Shown here in pieces: positions 45,301 to 57,339 of a stretch of DNA of 64,000 nt. Under the pieces are notes generated by a model. The model made no database searches. It had not been told where the DNA came from and saw only the letters and a list, made by a program, of their open reading frames with translations. The stretch is taken from assembly GCF_963924675.1 (NCBI RefSeq), contig NC_089219.1:145224288-145288287 (forward strand). The letters run 5' to 3'. Position 1 is the first letter of the stretch. Each line of letters begins with the position of its first letter. The position numbers and the translations under genes are program-made. The DNA comes from Phocoena phocoena. Taxonomy: Eukaryota; Chordata; Mammalia; Artiodactyla; Phocoenidae.

Positions 45301-48300
45301 TTACAGTTATCTCTTCAAAGTCACCAAAGTTCACTTTCCGGTTTATATGTTAAAATGGAAAAAATAACATCAGATTTTCCAAATATTATCAGAGTGATTG
45401 CCAATTAGTGGGGGAGGGGCAGTGTATCATAATCACCTTGGAGTATTTTCACACTACACAGCTTCTACTGTGTGTTCAACTGACTCTTGTTCTTTGAAGT
45501 TCACTTTGGAATCGCTTTATTGATTGGTCCAGACTGCCTTCAGCAATATGATTCATCAGTTTATAGATTACCATGTATTTTCTGATAGGTTGGCAGCCTG
45601 GGTAGATGGCTCTGAAGTGTGGATATCCTCTATCCCTTTTCCCCCTTATAACTCTGAGGGGAAATAGTTGAGAATACTACATTTTTAACTTCTTTCATGG
45701 GCACTTGATAAATGCCAGACACTGCCAAATTCCAGGAAATAGATGAAAAGATATGGTTCTTACCATTTAGGAACTCATCATTAAGGGAAGGAAATAGACA
45801 AAGAATCACTATTACTCTTCAGGAAGTAGAAGACATAACAGAGTAGGTTGTTGTTAAAGGAAATGCATTTAATAAGTAAGCGTGTGCTAGACAGAAAGGA
45901 GGTAGGAAAGACATTTGAAGCAAAGAGAAAAGCATATGCAAAGGCACAAAGGAATGATATGTTTGCAAAATGTCAGCAGTGAATTGGGAATACTAATGAC
46001 AGATGTGGCCAGAAAGATAAGTTGGGACCAGATCACAAAAAACCCTGTAGGATATGCTGAGGAATCTGCACTTTATCCTGTAGGTAATAGGAAGCTGGTG
46101 AAGGTTTTTAAAGTAAAATTACAGTAGTCCCTTCTTATCTGAGGGGGATGGGTTCCAGGACGCCCAGTGGATGCCTGAAATCTCAGATACTACCAAACCC
46201 TATATCTACTATTTTTTAAAAAATTTTATTGAAGTATAGTTGATTTACAGTGTTGTGTTAATTTTTTCTGTACAGTAAAGTGACTCAGTTATACATATAT
46301 TTATATTCTTTTTCATATTCTTTTCCATGATGGTTTGTCACAGGATATTGAATATAGTTCCCAGTGCTATACAGTACGACCTTGTTGTTTATCCATCCTA
46401 TATATATCTATGATAGAGTTTAATTTAGAAATCAGGCTCAGCAAGAGATTAACAGCTATAACTAATAATAAAATAGAACAATTATAATAATACACTATAA
46501 TGAAAGTTATGGGAATATGATCTCTCTCCCTCATTCTCAGAATATCTTATTGTACAAATTTAATGCCTTTTCCATCTTAACTAAGGACGTATCATGCAAT
46601 ATGGCTGTAACTTTTGCAGTTTGAGGTACGACAACAAAGCTAGTACAGATTTCTTTTTCCTTCTTCACAATTTCGTGGATAGAGGATTTATTCTTACTGT
46701 CAATCTTAGCAACTTCAGCATACAATTTTTTTCCTTTATTAAGTTGTGAACTTTCACCTTTTCATTTAACGGAAGCACAGCTTCTCTTTGCCATATTTGA
46801 ATTGGCAGCATCACTACTCTTGTGCTTTGGGCCCATTATTAAGTATCAATAAAATAAGGGTTACTTGAAAACAAGCACCACGATACTGCAGCAATGGCTA
46901 CCAAGTGACTAATGGGCAGGATACACTGGACAGAGGGATGATTCATGTCCTGGGTGGGACAGAGCAGGATGTTGCGAGATTTCATCATGCCACTCAGAAT
47001 GGTGCACAATTTAAAACTTACATATTTTCCATGTAATATTTTCAGACCATGGTTGACCATGGGTAACTGAAACTGCAGAAAGTGAAACCGCAGATAAGGG
47101 TGCACTACTATTACAAGAAAAGGCTTGTGTTTTAGAAAGCTAACTGCTGGCTGTGTGGGGGACAGATTGGAGAAGGGAGAAATTCCAGGGAGAACCTCTA
47201 AGACCTTAGGACGTTATTGCAGTAATACACCAAAAGGTGGTGAAGACTTACCCTAAGAAAGGAGAGAAGAGGATGGGTTCAAGAGATGTTAGCAGGTAGA
47301 ATTAATAGGATCTGTGTCTGATCTGATACATAGAATCAATAAGTAAGCTTCACAAGGGCAGAGGTTTTTTTGTCTGTTTTGTTCATTGAGATCATTGTGC
47401 AAATGAGTGAATGAATGAATGTGCAAATGAAACCAACTTCCTCCCTGCCCCTCTACCCTGAAAGGAATTGAATTCAGAAGGCTGGACCTGACACATTTAA
47501 GAATTAAAAGATAAGTTCCTTGAGAGCAGGGATTATATATTTTTTTCTCATCACTGTGTTTTCAATACTTGGCTTGGCACGCAGTACATATTTGTTAGAT
47601 TAATGACAAATTCTTCCCTGCTCAAATTTATACATTTCAGTTTTGTAGCTTTATCATTAGGTGGCGCTAAGAAACCATTTTCTCTTCTACATGGAAGATT
47701 TAGCTGGGAGACTTGTTTTTTTAAACTGATTGTGAAATAGTTAACAATATTCCTTTCAGGCTAGTGATTGAACTTTTTAAATAATAAATTAAAATATAGG
47801 GAAGACTGCTCATTTAAATGAATATTCAAAGTAAGAAATGACTATATTTTATAATATTCTCAGAAGAAGTAATTTAATTGGACTTGGTGAATATTTTTTT
47901 CATGAATGCAAGGCCATACATGATATATACCTCATTAATCTTTATGATATATATGTTTATGCTGATGTATGTCAGCAGTGTCTCAAAATGTTCTCAAAAT
48001 ATGTAACATGTTTCAGACTTCTCCCTAATGAAGCTCTACTCAATAAAATAAATAGATCTATTTCTATGATAGACTTTGACATAGCAGAACACAAATGACG
48101 TAAGACCAGTTAAGCTGAGGACCTAGCTCTTTGGTATTTTTAGCTACTTAATATTTGCTACTTTTTAAAGTGATTTTCAAAATAAAGTTGATGTATCCCC
48201 TGCATTCATTTCATCTGGGGTGCTTAATTTCTGGGCCCCATTCCAGAGAACTCTACTAGGAATCAGAATTTCTGCACTTCTCCTTACCAAAGAGTATGTA

Positions 48301-51300
48301 CTGTATGATTTCATTTATGTAAAATTCTAGGAAATGAAAACTAGAATATAGTGACAAAAATTTGATCGGCGATTGCCTGGGGATAGAGAGCAGTTTGGGA
48401 GGAGCAGGAGGGAGAGGTTACAAGGGAGCATTAGGAAACTTAGGGGTGACGGTGTGTTCATTATCTTGACTGTAGTGGTGGTTTCAAGGGTATACACATA
48501 CGTCAAAACTTATCAAATCGTATGCTTTAACTATGTGCAGCTCACTGTATGACAGATCTACCTCAATAAAGCTGTTTTTCAAAAAGTAAAAAAAAATGTC
48601 TGCACTTCTGACAAGTTCCCCAGGTGATCATTCATTCTTTCAGAGTTTGAGAATCAGTACATTTGACTCTTGAACAACTCAGGTTTGAACTGCAAGAGTC
48701 CACTCATACAGGGATTTTTTTCACCAAATACAGTACGACACCATTTGTAGCTGGTTGAATCCACAGATGTGGAAACTCTAAAGTTTCCACAGAGGGCAAA
48801 CTATAAAGTTACGCTTGGATTTTTGACGGCAAGGATGGTTGGTGCCCCTAACCTCCACGTTGTGCAAGGGTCAACTGTACTTTAAAACATAGGAAAGCAA
48901 CTGATAAGATAGCCTAAGCCAAATCAAAGAAACTCTAAAGTCACCATATCTTTTATGTTTTCCTACCATTTATCCAGTTGTACCTGTTTCAAATCTAGCT
49001 ATTCCACTCACTGCTATTGTCACGGCTTTGGTTCACCACATGACAAAGTCAAAACTTATTAGCATCCCTGATGTTAAATGTTCTTTACAGTGTGGCTCTT
49101 CTATATATTATCATCCTTTTTTCCTTATACTTTAACCTGCAGCCATTTAGATCTTTTTCTGTTTCCTAAAGACTCTTTGATCTTGCAGATACTGTTTTCT
49201 CTGCCTCAAATGCATCTCCCTATTATTTTTTTCCCTACCTTCTTTTATGCAGTGGATTTACACTTACATTTCAAGTTCCAAATCAAATGTTATTTTCTCT
49301 TTAAAGTCTTAAATTCCCAAGGCAGAGTTAGTGTTCCACTGTTCTTTGTCCAGATAGCATTTTGTTCATACCTCTACTGTATTTATTCAGTTGTTTTGCA
49401 GTTGTATGTCTGTTTCTTCCAGTGAACCGTGAGCTCTTAGAGAACAGGGATTATGTTATGTTCATCTTTGTATTTCTCTGATTTAGGCTCGGCTTTCCAT
49501 AGGGGCTCAGTAAGTAATCGACTGTTCAATGAATAAATGAATCAGTTACCAAAGTGGAGCATCCATTAACTTGCCGTATTTGTTTTCCTTAAATTTTGTG
49601 TTTTCTAAATTTAGTTTATTATGTTACATTTTCATATAGAATATTAAAAAATGTGTTTTAAGGAATTTTTTGATATTATTTTTCCCTCGAAATAGATTCT
49701 GATATCAAAGTCCTTGAAGACCAGTTTGATGAAATCATAGTCGATATAGCCACAAAACGTAAGCAGTATCCCAGAAAGATCCTTGAATGTGTCATCAAAA
49801 TCATAAAAGCAAAACAAGAAATTCTGGTAAGATGATTTACCTTTAAAATAGTAAATTTTATGTAATGTCTATTTTACTACAGTAAAAAAATTAAAGTATG
49901 AGATCCAAGTGCAGGTAAGTGACATTTTGTTTTCTTTGTCTTTCCTGCCTCAGTTACTACTGTTTTGTCTCCTTCTAAGTCACACTAGGTTTTGAATACA
50001 GCTGATGATAAAATAAAATAGAATTTGAAGATAGAAGACTGACAGTGACTTAATTCTGAGACCAGGAGGGAAAAAGAAATGTATTTTTTAAGGCTTTTCC
50101 TTCTATCCGTCATTTGTGTTTGGTATATGTTTATGTATTTTGGAAGACCCTTTAGTTAAATCGATGATGAAGATTGGCTACCTGTTTTGTAACAACAAAA
50201 TTTGCTTTATGAATTGTGTATAATTTGTTTTGTTCCAAAAATCATGATGAGGTGGAAGTAGGTTTGCTGGGAATGGCATTGCCTGTGGAGTGAGACATAC
50301 ATGTTGCTTTTGATTGTGCTTTACTTTTTGTCATTAGTTTTTGAAATTAGCATACTTTCACATATAAATTTTCTAGTTGCTTTCCTTTCAGGAATTGTTT
50401 TAGAGAGTGAAGACAGGTACTTTCTTTAAAACATTTTAGTTATCATTCTGTGAGAAAAAAATAATTACAAGCAAAATTTTTCATTTTTTTCTTCCATAGA
50501 GGTCAATCCTCCAAGAAATACCCCACACCCTTTGCCTCATCCACTTTTAAAGTTTCCTCGGGAAAAACATTAAAAATGTATTTATTTTCCAGCACCTCCC
50601 TCTCTATTACTACCCTTCCTCCCCCACCCAAACCTAGTAATCAGTATTGCATAAAAGAAAGGAAGTTGGCCGGCCTAGGTGGGGTACTGCTGTGGAAGTT
50701 TAAAATTGATGCAAAATGGATGGGGTGAGGATACTAAAGACAGCTTTTTTTAAAAAACAAACAAACAACAACAACAACAACAAAAACTTTTTGGCTTCTG
50801 CTACTTTGGGCAAGAGAAAGGAGAGACATTCTTCTCTTTCTTTTTGCCTGAATTTTGGATCCCGTTCTTATAGTTCTGCTATTGCAGTCCCAGTGTATCA
50901 CAGGATACGTAGGTAGGCATTAGTGTGCTGATGTGGTAGTGGCCTGGCCACTTTTTAAAACAGTTTCTGTGGGAATATGAGTTCTGAGTTCTAAACACTT
51001 TTCTTAAAATGAACTTTTGAAAACCAGTCCATTCATAATTTGAAAACTACCTTGTACTGTATAAACACAAGATTCCATCTCTATGCCTCTAATTTGCTTG
51101 ATTGCTTTTCTTATGCTTTTCCTGGTTTTTTTTTTTTTTTTTTTTTTTTTGGCTGCACCTTAGTTCCTTGACCAGGGATTGAACCCTGACCCTCAGCAAC
51201 AAAAGCGTGGAGTCCTAACCACTGGACCACCAGGGAATTCCCTCTTATGCTTTTTTATGGTGCTATATCTTAGTGTATGCAGTAGGTGGCAATACTATAA

Positions 51301-51572
51301 AAGGTATAATTCAGTCTTAGTTTGATCTTTTCTTTTCTCCTCCCTTCCCTACAGATTTTCAGGATCTAATTTTGGGTTTTTTTGTTTGTTTTTGTTTTTT
51401 TGGCAAAAGAACGGTACTACTGACTAATAATATATTTGCTTATATAAACTGAAGAAAATGTTTGTATGAGGCACTAAGTTGTTAAATTAAATCTATTTTA
51501 ATTTATTTTATGTTTAGAAGCAATACCACCCTGTTGTACATTCATTGGACCTAAAACATGACCCTGATCCAG
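42076..51572 (+). CDS. NSL1: NSL1, MIS12 kinetochore complex subunit (exons 1-4, partial)
   Basis: NSL1 is one of four subunits of the MIS12 complex, with MIS12, PMF1 and DSN1. This complex links centromeric chromatin to the NDC80 microtubule-binding complex. The four exons here join in phase to 166 codons plus one base, of about 281 in human. They cover the variable N-terminus, the conserved block DFRVRCTSKRAVTEMLELCG, and the helical segments DIKVLEDQFDEIIVDIATKR and KQYPRKILECVIK. The start is the ATG at 42076, whose downstream frame matches the family. The C-terminal exons, which carry the NDC80-contacting PVIHL region known in human, were not found and should lie beyond 64000. Nothing suggests damage. 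Confidence 0.97.
42490..42770. repeat. hAT-like non-autonomous DNA transposon
   Basis: It begins 'gaccagtgctgtccgacaga' and contains 'ggtgaaattaattttaata', also present in the element at 33180. Both belong to one old family. Confidence 0.6.
43605..43712 (-). repeat. L1 3' end fragment, antisense
   Basis: It has 'ttattgaagtatagttgatttac' and 'tactgtacagtagtggttcag', broken at 20 here, typical of antisense artiodactyl L1 3' ends. Confidence 0.8.
43712..44041 (-). repeat. Long CHR SINE, antisense to NSL1
   Basis: It is a long-form copy starting with a T/A-rich tail, 'tggctgtgttgggtctttg', and ending CACCACGGAAGCCC. It lies 115 bp upstream of NSL1 exon 2. Confidence 0.92.
44157..44235 (+). CDS. 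NSL1: NSL1 coding exon 2
   Basis: 79 bp, TFESAVQENVSINGQAWQEA then SDNYFM plus G. The acceptor is TTATTGCAG and the donor GTATGT. Confidence 0.96.
44290..44423 (-). repeat. CHR-type short SINE, antisense to NSL1
   Basis: It has a (TTTTA)n tail and 'ccaaccagggatcaaac'. The flank CTAGTTTTAT occurs on both sides. It starts about 55 bp after NSL1 exon 2. Confidence 0.88.
45155..45216. repeat. 31-bp tandem duplication
   Basis: ATACCCTTGAGCTTATTCCA occurs at 45155 and 45186 in adjacent 31-bp units with two or three differences. Confidence 0.92.
46122..47110 (-). mobile_element. Tigger DNA transposon with transposase remnant
   Basis: Left end CAGTAGTCCCTTCTTATCTG and right end CAGATAAGGGTGCACTACTA form imperfect inverted repeats; TA precedes the left end. 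Minus-strand coding near 46837-46537 begins MGPKHKSSDAANSNMAKRSC and, in another frame, reads AEVAKIDSKNKSSIHEIVKK. This is the N-terminal DNA-binding part of a pogo/Tigger transposase. It is frameshifted, lacks the catalytic domain and is split by an L1 fragment, so it is dead. Confidence 0.85.
46212..46432 (-). repeat. L1 3' end fragment inside Tigger
   Basis: It contains 'ttattgaagtatagttgattt', broken at 20, and 'cccagtgctatacagtac', the antisense L1 3' UTR. Confidence 0.8.
48215..48658. repeat. hAT MITE split by an L1 3' end
   Basis: The outer parts ('tggggtgcttaatttctggg', 'ttccccaggtgatcattc', 'gagtttgagaatcag') are those of a MER20-like element. A sense L1 3' end lies at about 48286-48596. 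TCTGCACTTCT flanks the insert as a target duplication. Confidence 0.65.
48660..48877. mobile_element. Tigger-type non-autonomous DNA transposon
   Basis: The ends are CATTTGACTCTTGAACAAC and GTGCAAGGGTCAACTG with TA outside each (48658-48659, 48878-48879). It is the same family as 27309-27575. Confidence 0.88.
49060..49555 (+). repeat. L2 LINE 3' region
   Basis: It reads '...gtgagctcttagagaacagg', then 'gctcagtaagtaatcgactg' and 'tcaatgaataaatgaatcag', the L2 3' end. Confidence 0.8.
49696..49826 (+). CDS. NSL1: NSL1 coding exon 3
   Basis: 131 bp. It completes Asp with exon 2, then reads SDIKVLEDQFDEIIVDIATK to KAKQEIL, donor GTAAGA. Confidence 0.96.
49827..51517 (+). other. NSL1: NSL1 intron 3
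   Basis: It contains one short SINE (51128) and (CAA)n at about 50758-50790. The rest appears single-copy with no gene. Confidence 0.85.
51128..51242 (-). repeat. CHR-type short SINE, antisense to NSL1
   Basis: It has a T-run, 'gaccagggattgaaccctg' and 'ggaccaccagggaattcc'. The flank CTTATGCTTTT occurs on both sides. It lacks part of the usual middle. Confidence 0.87.
51518..51572 (+). CDS. NSL1: NSL1 coding exon 4
   Basis: 55 bp, KQYHPVVHSLDLKHDPDP plus G. The acceptor is ATGTTTAG and the donor GTGAGT. It is the last NSL1 exon found in this window. Confidence 0.95.
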
Positions 51573-51809
51573 GTGAGTCAGTGTTTATGGTAAAAGTTAA
51601 GCGTGAGCTTGTAATTTTCAGGAGTTCCTGATACTCTTTTAAAGGTTTCAGCATCAGGGTATCTTCCCTTTGATGCTCTAACTCACTACCAGTCATCAGT
51701 GTTTAACTCTTTTTTTCACTTAGGATTATAAGAACTTGCTCTAAACCTTCCGACTCAGAATCTCCAGGGCTAGGACCCAGGAATCTGGACTTTTATTAAG
51801 CACTCTCCT

Positions 51810-52010
51810 GACCTAGACTATTATAACACCTTGTCAATCTCTAACTTCTGTTATAATACCCTCCCATCTCTAATGCTATTAAACCATCCATTCTTTGCAT
51901 TACAGCCAAAGTTATACTGTTAAAACACTCATGGTGTCTCTCCTTAGTGTGATAACCATCACTGGTTTCTCATCATTTACAGAATAAAATCCAACAAAAA
52001 TATAATGTTG
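51810..52010 (+). repeat. L2 LINE fragment
   Basis: It has 'tgtctctccttagtgtgata' and 'ctcatcatttacagaataaa', in the L2 style. Confidence 0.6.
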
Positions 52011-52924
52011 AACTTAAGAAGAGATACATACACTTGTTATGCCTTTGAACTCAATTCTGTTTCCACTTAGGTGCATCCTCTAAATCACAAAGAAATAAAA
52101 TTTATACCAATTTTGTAAATCCAGCAATAGAACTGACTTTGCTAAAAATGTGGATCATATGTATTTTTAAATGACTCTATTCTCACATTTAAAAATTTCT
52201 AGCAGTTTTCTTGAGACCTTCTGAAATTTGCCTTTGGTGCTCAAAAGTACCATTTCTGAAATATCAGTAAAACAGTTAAGACCTTCATTTATTTGTATGG
52301 GATTTCTATACATACGGCTTTGAGTACCTCACCCTTGTTGAATTCTGATTTACTTTCTAACATGTCCCCTTGCCCTTCGTAAGTGTCCCAAGCCAATGAG
52401 ATAAACTGAGAGGGGGAAGTAAAGATACTCTGAAATTGGTTAAAATCACAGCACTCACTGTATTTGATAATAAAAATTGACCTAGGACCTAACACTTAAT
52501 TGTCATGGTTTACTAAAAAGGATTAGTTGCCAAAATGCAGTGGTTGACATATACTTGTTTTGGTTTTGAACAACAAAAAAATAATAATTGAAAAATGTGT
52601 TGTCACAATATACTCAAGTATTACTTTTTAACTATAGTTAATTCTCCAAAGAAACTTGGTTAACCTTTTTATCTTAGGAGGGAAAACAGGTTTATTTAAA
52701 TGATCCTTTGACAGTCTACGTGATTTTCTTCCTACCATTCCAGTTATGTAGTATTAGTGGAAAAATCTTCTTTGTCATGTGATTCTGACTTCACAGTTAA
52801 GCAAATAATTAGAATCTATCTTTTGGATAAATTTTGAGATTTTTGTCATTATACATTTTCATAATGTTTATAAGCTTAGAATACCAGCAGCTCTTTAAGC
52901 ACAGCAAAATTAACTTATTGTTTT

Positions 52925-53130
52925 ATTAGCTGGATGTCCTTGGGCAAGTCACTTGACTTCAAGCCTCAGTTTCTTTATGATGAAGTCTACATAGCCTGAT
53001 GCTTTAGGTGTGAATTCCAGCTCTGTCACTAAATGTTACAGAAATGTCCTGCCTACTCATTGAGGTTGTTATGAATCACATGAGATAAGGGGGTCTGTAA
53101 ACTGTAACTAAAATATATAAGTAGTAGTTT
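52925..53130. repeat. MIR-like fragments
   Basis: They contain 'ccttgggcaagtcacttgac' and 'gaggttgttatgaatcacat', in the MIR order. Confidence 0.6.
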
Positions 53131-53176
53131 ATAAGGAGATGCTATGTAATAATAACCCTATTATAAATCCTATCCC

Positions 53177-53440
53177 TGGGCTTCCCTGGTGGTGCAGTGG
53201 TTAAGAATCCGCCTACCAATGCAGGGGACATGGGTTCGAGCCCTGGTCCGGGAAGATCCCACATGCCGCGGAGCAACTAAGCCCGTGTGCCACAACTGCT
53301 GAGCCCACATGCCACAACTACTGAAGCCTGTGCTCCACAGCAAGAGAAGTCACCACAATGAGGAGCCCACACACAACAACGAAGACCCAATGCGGCCAAA
53401 AATAAATAAATGAATTTATTAAAAAATAAAATAAAATAAA
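53177..53440 (+). repeat. Long CHR SINE
   Basis: A long-form copy ending in 'aacgaagacccaatgcgg' and an A-rich tail. The flank AAATCCTRTC occurs on both sides. Confidence 0.92.
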
Positions 53441-53672
53441 TCCTGTCTCTTTTACAGTGGTACACCTAATAATACTACATAGCTTATAATACATTCAACT
53501 GATAAAATCATATGAAATTAATTAAAATGGCTTAGGAGAAAAGTGGAAAGCATAAATTTGTGTAGAAGTTAAAAATCTGAATAAGTTACATGGGAAAACT
53601 TTTTAGAGAACTTTTTGGAATTTTGTTTGTTATTAGAATATTAAGTGATATCAGGCTTATTTGAAAGCTGAC

Positions 53673-53896
53673 ACTTTTTTTTTTTTTGCGGTACGCGGGA
53701 CTCTCACTGTTGTGGCCTCTTCTGTTGCGGAGCACAGGCTCCGGACGCACAGGCTCCAGACGCACAGGCTCAGCGGCCATGGCTTATGGGCCCAGCCGCT
53801 CTGCAGCATGTGGGATCTTCTCGGACCGGGGCACGAACCCATGTACCCTGCATCGGCAGGCGGACTCTCAACCACTGCGCCACCAGGGAAGCCCTG
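53673..53896 (-). repeat. Young CHR SINE with an internal 15-bp duplication
   Basis: It has the consensus, except that CACAGGCTCCGGACG (53733-53747) is repeated with one change at 53748-53762. A perfect target duplication GAAAGCTGACACTTTT flanks it. Confidence 0.94.
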
Positions 53897-54069
53897 AAAG
53901 CTGACACTTTTAAAGAAGGTTGTCTGGTTTTCAAAACCTGTTACTTAAGCAATGTATATAACAATTATTTGACATAGTTATGTTAGGAACTCTGGGGGAT
54001 ATGGAGATAAAAAAGATTCTCCCCGTAAAGATCTTATGTCTGAGTAGAAATAAGAGATAAACATAAAAC

Positions 54070-54375
54070 AGGATTCTTTCATGCTCTCCAACTGATTCCT
54101 TTCCCGGTTTTCCCCATCCAAGTAAACAGCACCTTCACCTACATACTGCTTTAGTGAGAAGTCAACTTTGATTCTTTCCTCTCCTGAACTCTTCATCTAC
54201 AATCCATCAATAAGTCCTACGAATTATTCCTTTGAAATATAATCTCACATTCATCCACTTCTCTTCACCTCTCTATTGTCACCTCTAATCTAGGTCACCA
54301 TCACTCTAGCCAGGATTTGTAGACGTGCTTTCCTGAAGGTCTTCTGTTTCACTCTTATTCTCTTCCAGTCCTCTG
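54070..54375 (+). repeat. L2 LINE fragment
   Basis: It contains 'tctaatctaggtcaccatca' and 'tgctttcctgaaggtcttc', an internal L2 pattern. Confidence 0.6.
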
Positions 54376-54379
54376 CATA

Positions 54380-56640
54380 CACCTCAAGCAGAGTTGATTT
54401 TTTAAAAAATTCTTGAAATATTTCAAACATATAGAAAACATGGAGTATAACATAATGAACATCTTTGTATTTACCACTTATTTTTAAGGGCTATTCAAAT
54501 TTGCCAAACTTGGGTCAGACCTTCTTAGGAATTAAAAGGTATGGATACAGTTGAAACTTTCTTTGTACCCTTCACCATCCCATTCCACTCCCTCTTACTT
54601 CAGAAGTAACCACCATCCTCAAGGTTAGTGGACCGTTCCTATCCATGTTTTTATGCTTTTATTGATACTTTATCAATGTATCTATAAACAATGTATGGCA
54701 TTTGTTTTAAAATTTTACATAAATTGTATCATACCAGTCATATCATTCTGCAACTTATTTTCCCCCCTCAGTATCTTATACACACATATCTCTCTATTCA
54801 TTTAGTATCTAAATAATATTCCTGAGTATGAATACACCTCTGTAAATCCATTCCTCTACTGAGGGACACTTAGTTTCTTTTTTTTTTTTTGGCTGTTATA
54901 AACAATATTACAATGAATATTTTTATACCTGTGTCCTTGTAAAGTGTAAATATGTCACATATTTTGTGGGGTAGATTTCTGAAAGCAAAATTTCTAGGTC
55001 CACAGGGCTTGTCTCTGTTCAGCTTTATTACATATGAGCTTTACTACCCCTCCAAAAGAGTCGTATCAGTTTACCATCCCACCAGCAATGTTTGAAAGTT
55101 CTTGCTTCTCTACATTTTGCCAACAATTCTTACTGTCAGGCTTTCTGTATTTTTTTTTTTTCTGCCAATTTGATGGACATGCGATAGTATTTAAAGTGAG
55201 GTTGAGCATCCTTGAATTCCCTATTTATATTCTTTGCCCGTTTTTTGGTTGGGTTATTTGAATTTTCCTTATTCATTTCTAAGAGTCATATACACAGGCA
55301 CATGAATGTACATGCACACACACATTATGGGTATTTAGGTTATGAGCACTGTAAATATTTGCTCTAAATTTTTGGCTTGTCTTCTAACTTTATAATGACA
55401 TATATGTTTACATAAGTTTTAATGTAGTCGGATTTACCAGAGTTTTTCCATTATAAATGCTCTTTCAGTGCCTTTAAGTGTCTATCTAAATGACATAAAG
55501 ATCCTTTGTTATTTTATTTATAGACTTATCATGTTTAGGTCTTGAATACAACCGAATTTTTAAAAAAAATTTATAAGGAAGGGATCTAATTTCTACTGTA
55601 CTGGTAGCTAGTTGTCTTAGCATCATTTATTGAATAGTCCATCTCTTTTCCACTGCTTTGTAATGTCACTCTCTAATATACTAAGTTTCCATGTATTTGG
55701 GGGTCTGTTTCCGGGCTCTGTCTCTCTTTTTCTTTTTTTGTTTCTGGGCCCGCGTCTTGTGGGATCTTAGTTCCCTGACCAGGGATTGAACCCTGGCCCT
55801 TGCCAGTGAAAATGTGGAGTCTTAACCACTGGACCACCAGGGAATTCCTCTGGATTCTCTTAACGTTATTCGTTGACTTGGCTGTCTCAGCACCATTACC
55901 ACACTTTTTAAGTTTCTGTAGTTTAAAAGAAGTCTTGATATCTTGCAATTTCTTCCAAATTTCGTTGCCTGTTTTTGGCCCTTTACTCTTCCATAGGAAT
56001 TTTTAGGATCAACTTGTAAAATTGCTTGAAAAATCTTATTGGGATTTGATTGGGATTGCGTTTAATTTATAGATAAATTTGGAGAGAAGTGCCACGTTTA
56101 CAATATATGTCTTCCCATTTGTGAACATATTATATCTCATTTTGGGTTTTTCAAAATGTCCTCCAATAGTGTTTTATAAACACATGTAATAAAGATGTTT
56201 ATAAGAGTGCTGCCTGCTTGCTATGTTGAAAACAGTGTTATTTAAGGGACTGGATCTGATAAGATATTCTGTAATGCATGTAGAGAAGTGTTTAAAGACA
56301 TGTAATAAAGATGGTTTTAAGGAAAAAACAGTATTTTATAAATTTCTCCACATAGGTTTTACACATCTTTTATTTGTTCCTAGATACCTTTTTGTAGCTA
56401 TTGTAAATAGTAATATTTTGGGATTGCACATTGTAAATGAATATTCCTGGTGTTTAGGAATACCGTCGATTTTTATTTGCTGAACTCTTGTTAGTTCTAA
56501 TGGATTATCTAATTTCAACTAGATTTTAAAAAATGTAGATAATCATATCATTTGCAAGTAATGCTAGGTTTTATCTTTTTCCTAACTTTATACATGTTCT
56601 ATTTTTGTCTTATTATTACATTGATTAGAGCCTCCATTAT
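54380..56640 (-). repeat. Old L1 antisense (3' UTR and ORF2)
   Basis: It carries antisense L1 phrases throughout ('gtcatatacacaggcacatg', 'gtagctagttgtcttagcat', 'aattgcttgaaaaatcttat'). It is split by the SINE at 55722. It probably continues at 57340-57780 and 58135-59060 after later insertions. Confidence 0.75.
55722..55848 (-). repeat. CHR-type short SINE, antisense to NSL1
   Basis: It has a T-rich tail, 'gaccagggattgaaccctgg' and 'accaccagggaattcc'. Confidence 0.88.
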
Positions 56641-56644
56641 AAAT

Positions 56645-56935
56645 ATTTAGGGGGTGCGGGAAGGATAAATCAGGAGTTTGGGATTAGCAGATGCAAACTA
56701 CTACATATAAAACAGATAAATAACAAGGTCCTAATGTATAGCACAGGGAACTATATTCAATGTCCTATAATAAACCCTAATGGAAAAGAATATGAAAAAG
56801 AATATATATATGTATGTATAACTGAATCAGCTTGCAGTACCCCAGAAACTAACACAGCATTATAAATCAACTATACTTCAACAAAAAAATTTTTAAGGAA
56901 AAAAAACCAAAAACTGAAAAAAAAAACAACCTCCA
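56645..56935 (+). repeat. L1 3' UTR, sense
   Basis: It has 'aactactacatataaaacag', 'tagcacagggaactatattc' and 'ataaatcaactatacttc', then an A-rich end. This is a sense artiodactyl L1 3' end. Confidence 0.85.
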
Positions 56936-56974
56936 GTGTAATGCTGAATACTAGTAATGATAGTGGCCATGATA

Positions 56975-57331
56975 TATATATATTTTTCAATTTATTTTAT
57001 TTATTTATTTTTGGCTGTGTTTGGTCTTCGTTGCTGCGCGGGCTTTCTCTAATTGTGGCGAGCAGGGGCTATTCTTGGTTACAGTGCGCGGGCTTCTCAT
57101 TGCGGTGGCTTCTCTTGTTGCGGAGCACGGGCTCTAGGTGAGCGGGCTTCAGTAGTTGCAGCATGCGGGCACAGTGGTTGTGGCTCACAGGCTCTAGAGT
57201 GCAGGCTCAGTAGTTGTGGTGCACGGGCTTAGTTGCTCCATGGCATGTGGGATCTTCCCAGACCAGGGCTCGAACCCATGTCCCCTGCATTGGCAGGCGG
57301 ATTCTTAACCACTCTGCCACCAGGGAAGCCC
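56975..57331 (-). repeat. Long CHR SINE, antisense to NSL1
   Basis: A long-form copy with an extra 'gcacagtggttgtggctcac' module. The target duplication AGTGGCCATGATAT occurs on both sides. Confidence 0.94.
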
Positions 57332-57339
57332 AGTGGCCA

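Larger units (their letters stand above)
45700..47300. repeat. Old interspersed repeat split by a Tigger element
   Basis: 45700-46120 and 47111-47300 read as one old repeat ('ggatatgctgaggaatctgc', 'ggaagctggtgaaggttttt'), with the Tigger element in between. The family is not named. Confidence 0.45.
44236..49695 (+). other. NSL1: NSL1 intron 2
   Basis: It holds a SINE, an old repeat, two Tigger elements, a hAT/L1 composite and an L2, listed separately. 44430-45690 and 47300-48210 show no gene. Confidence 0.85.
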
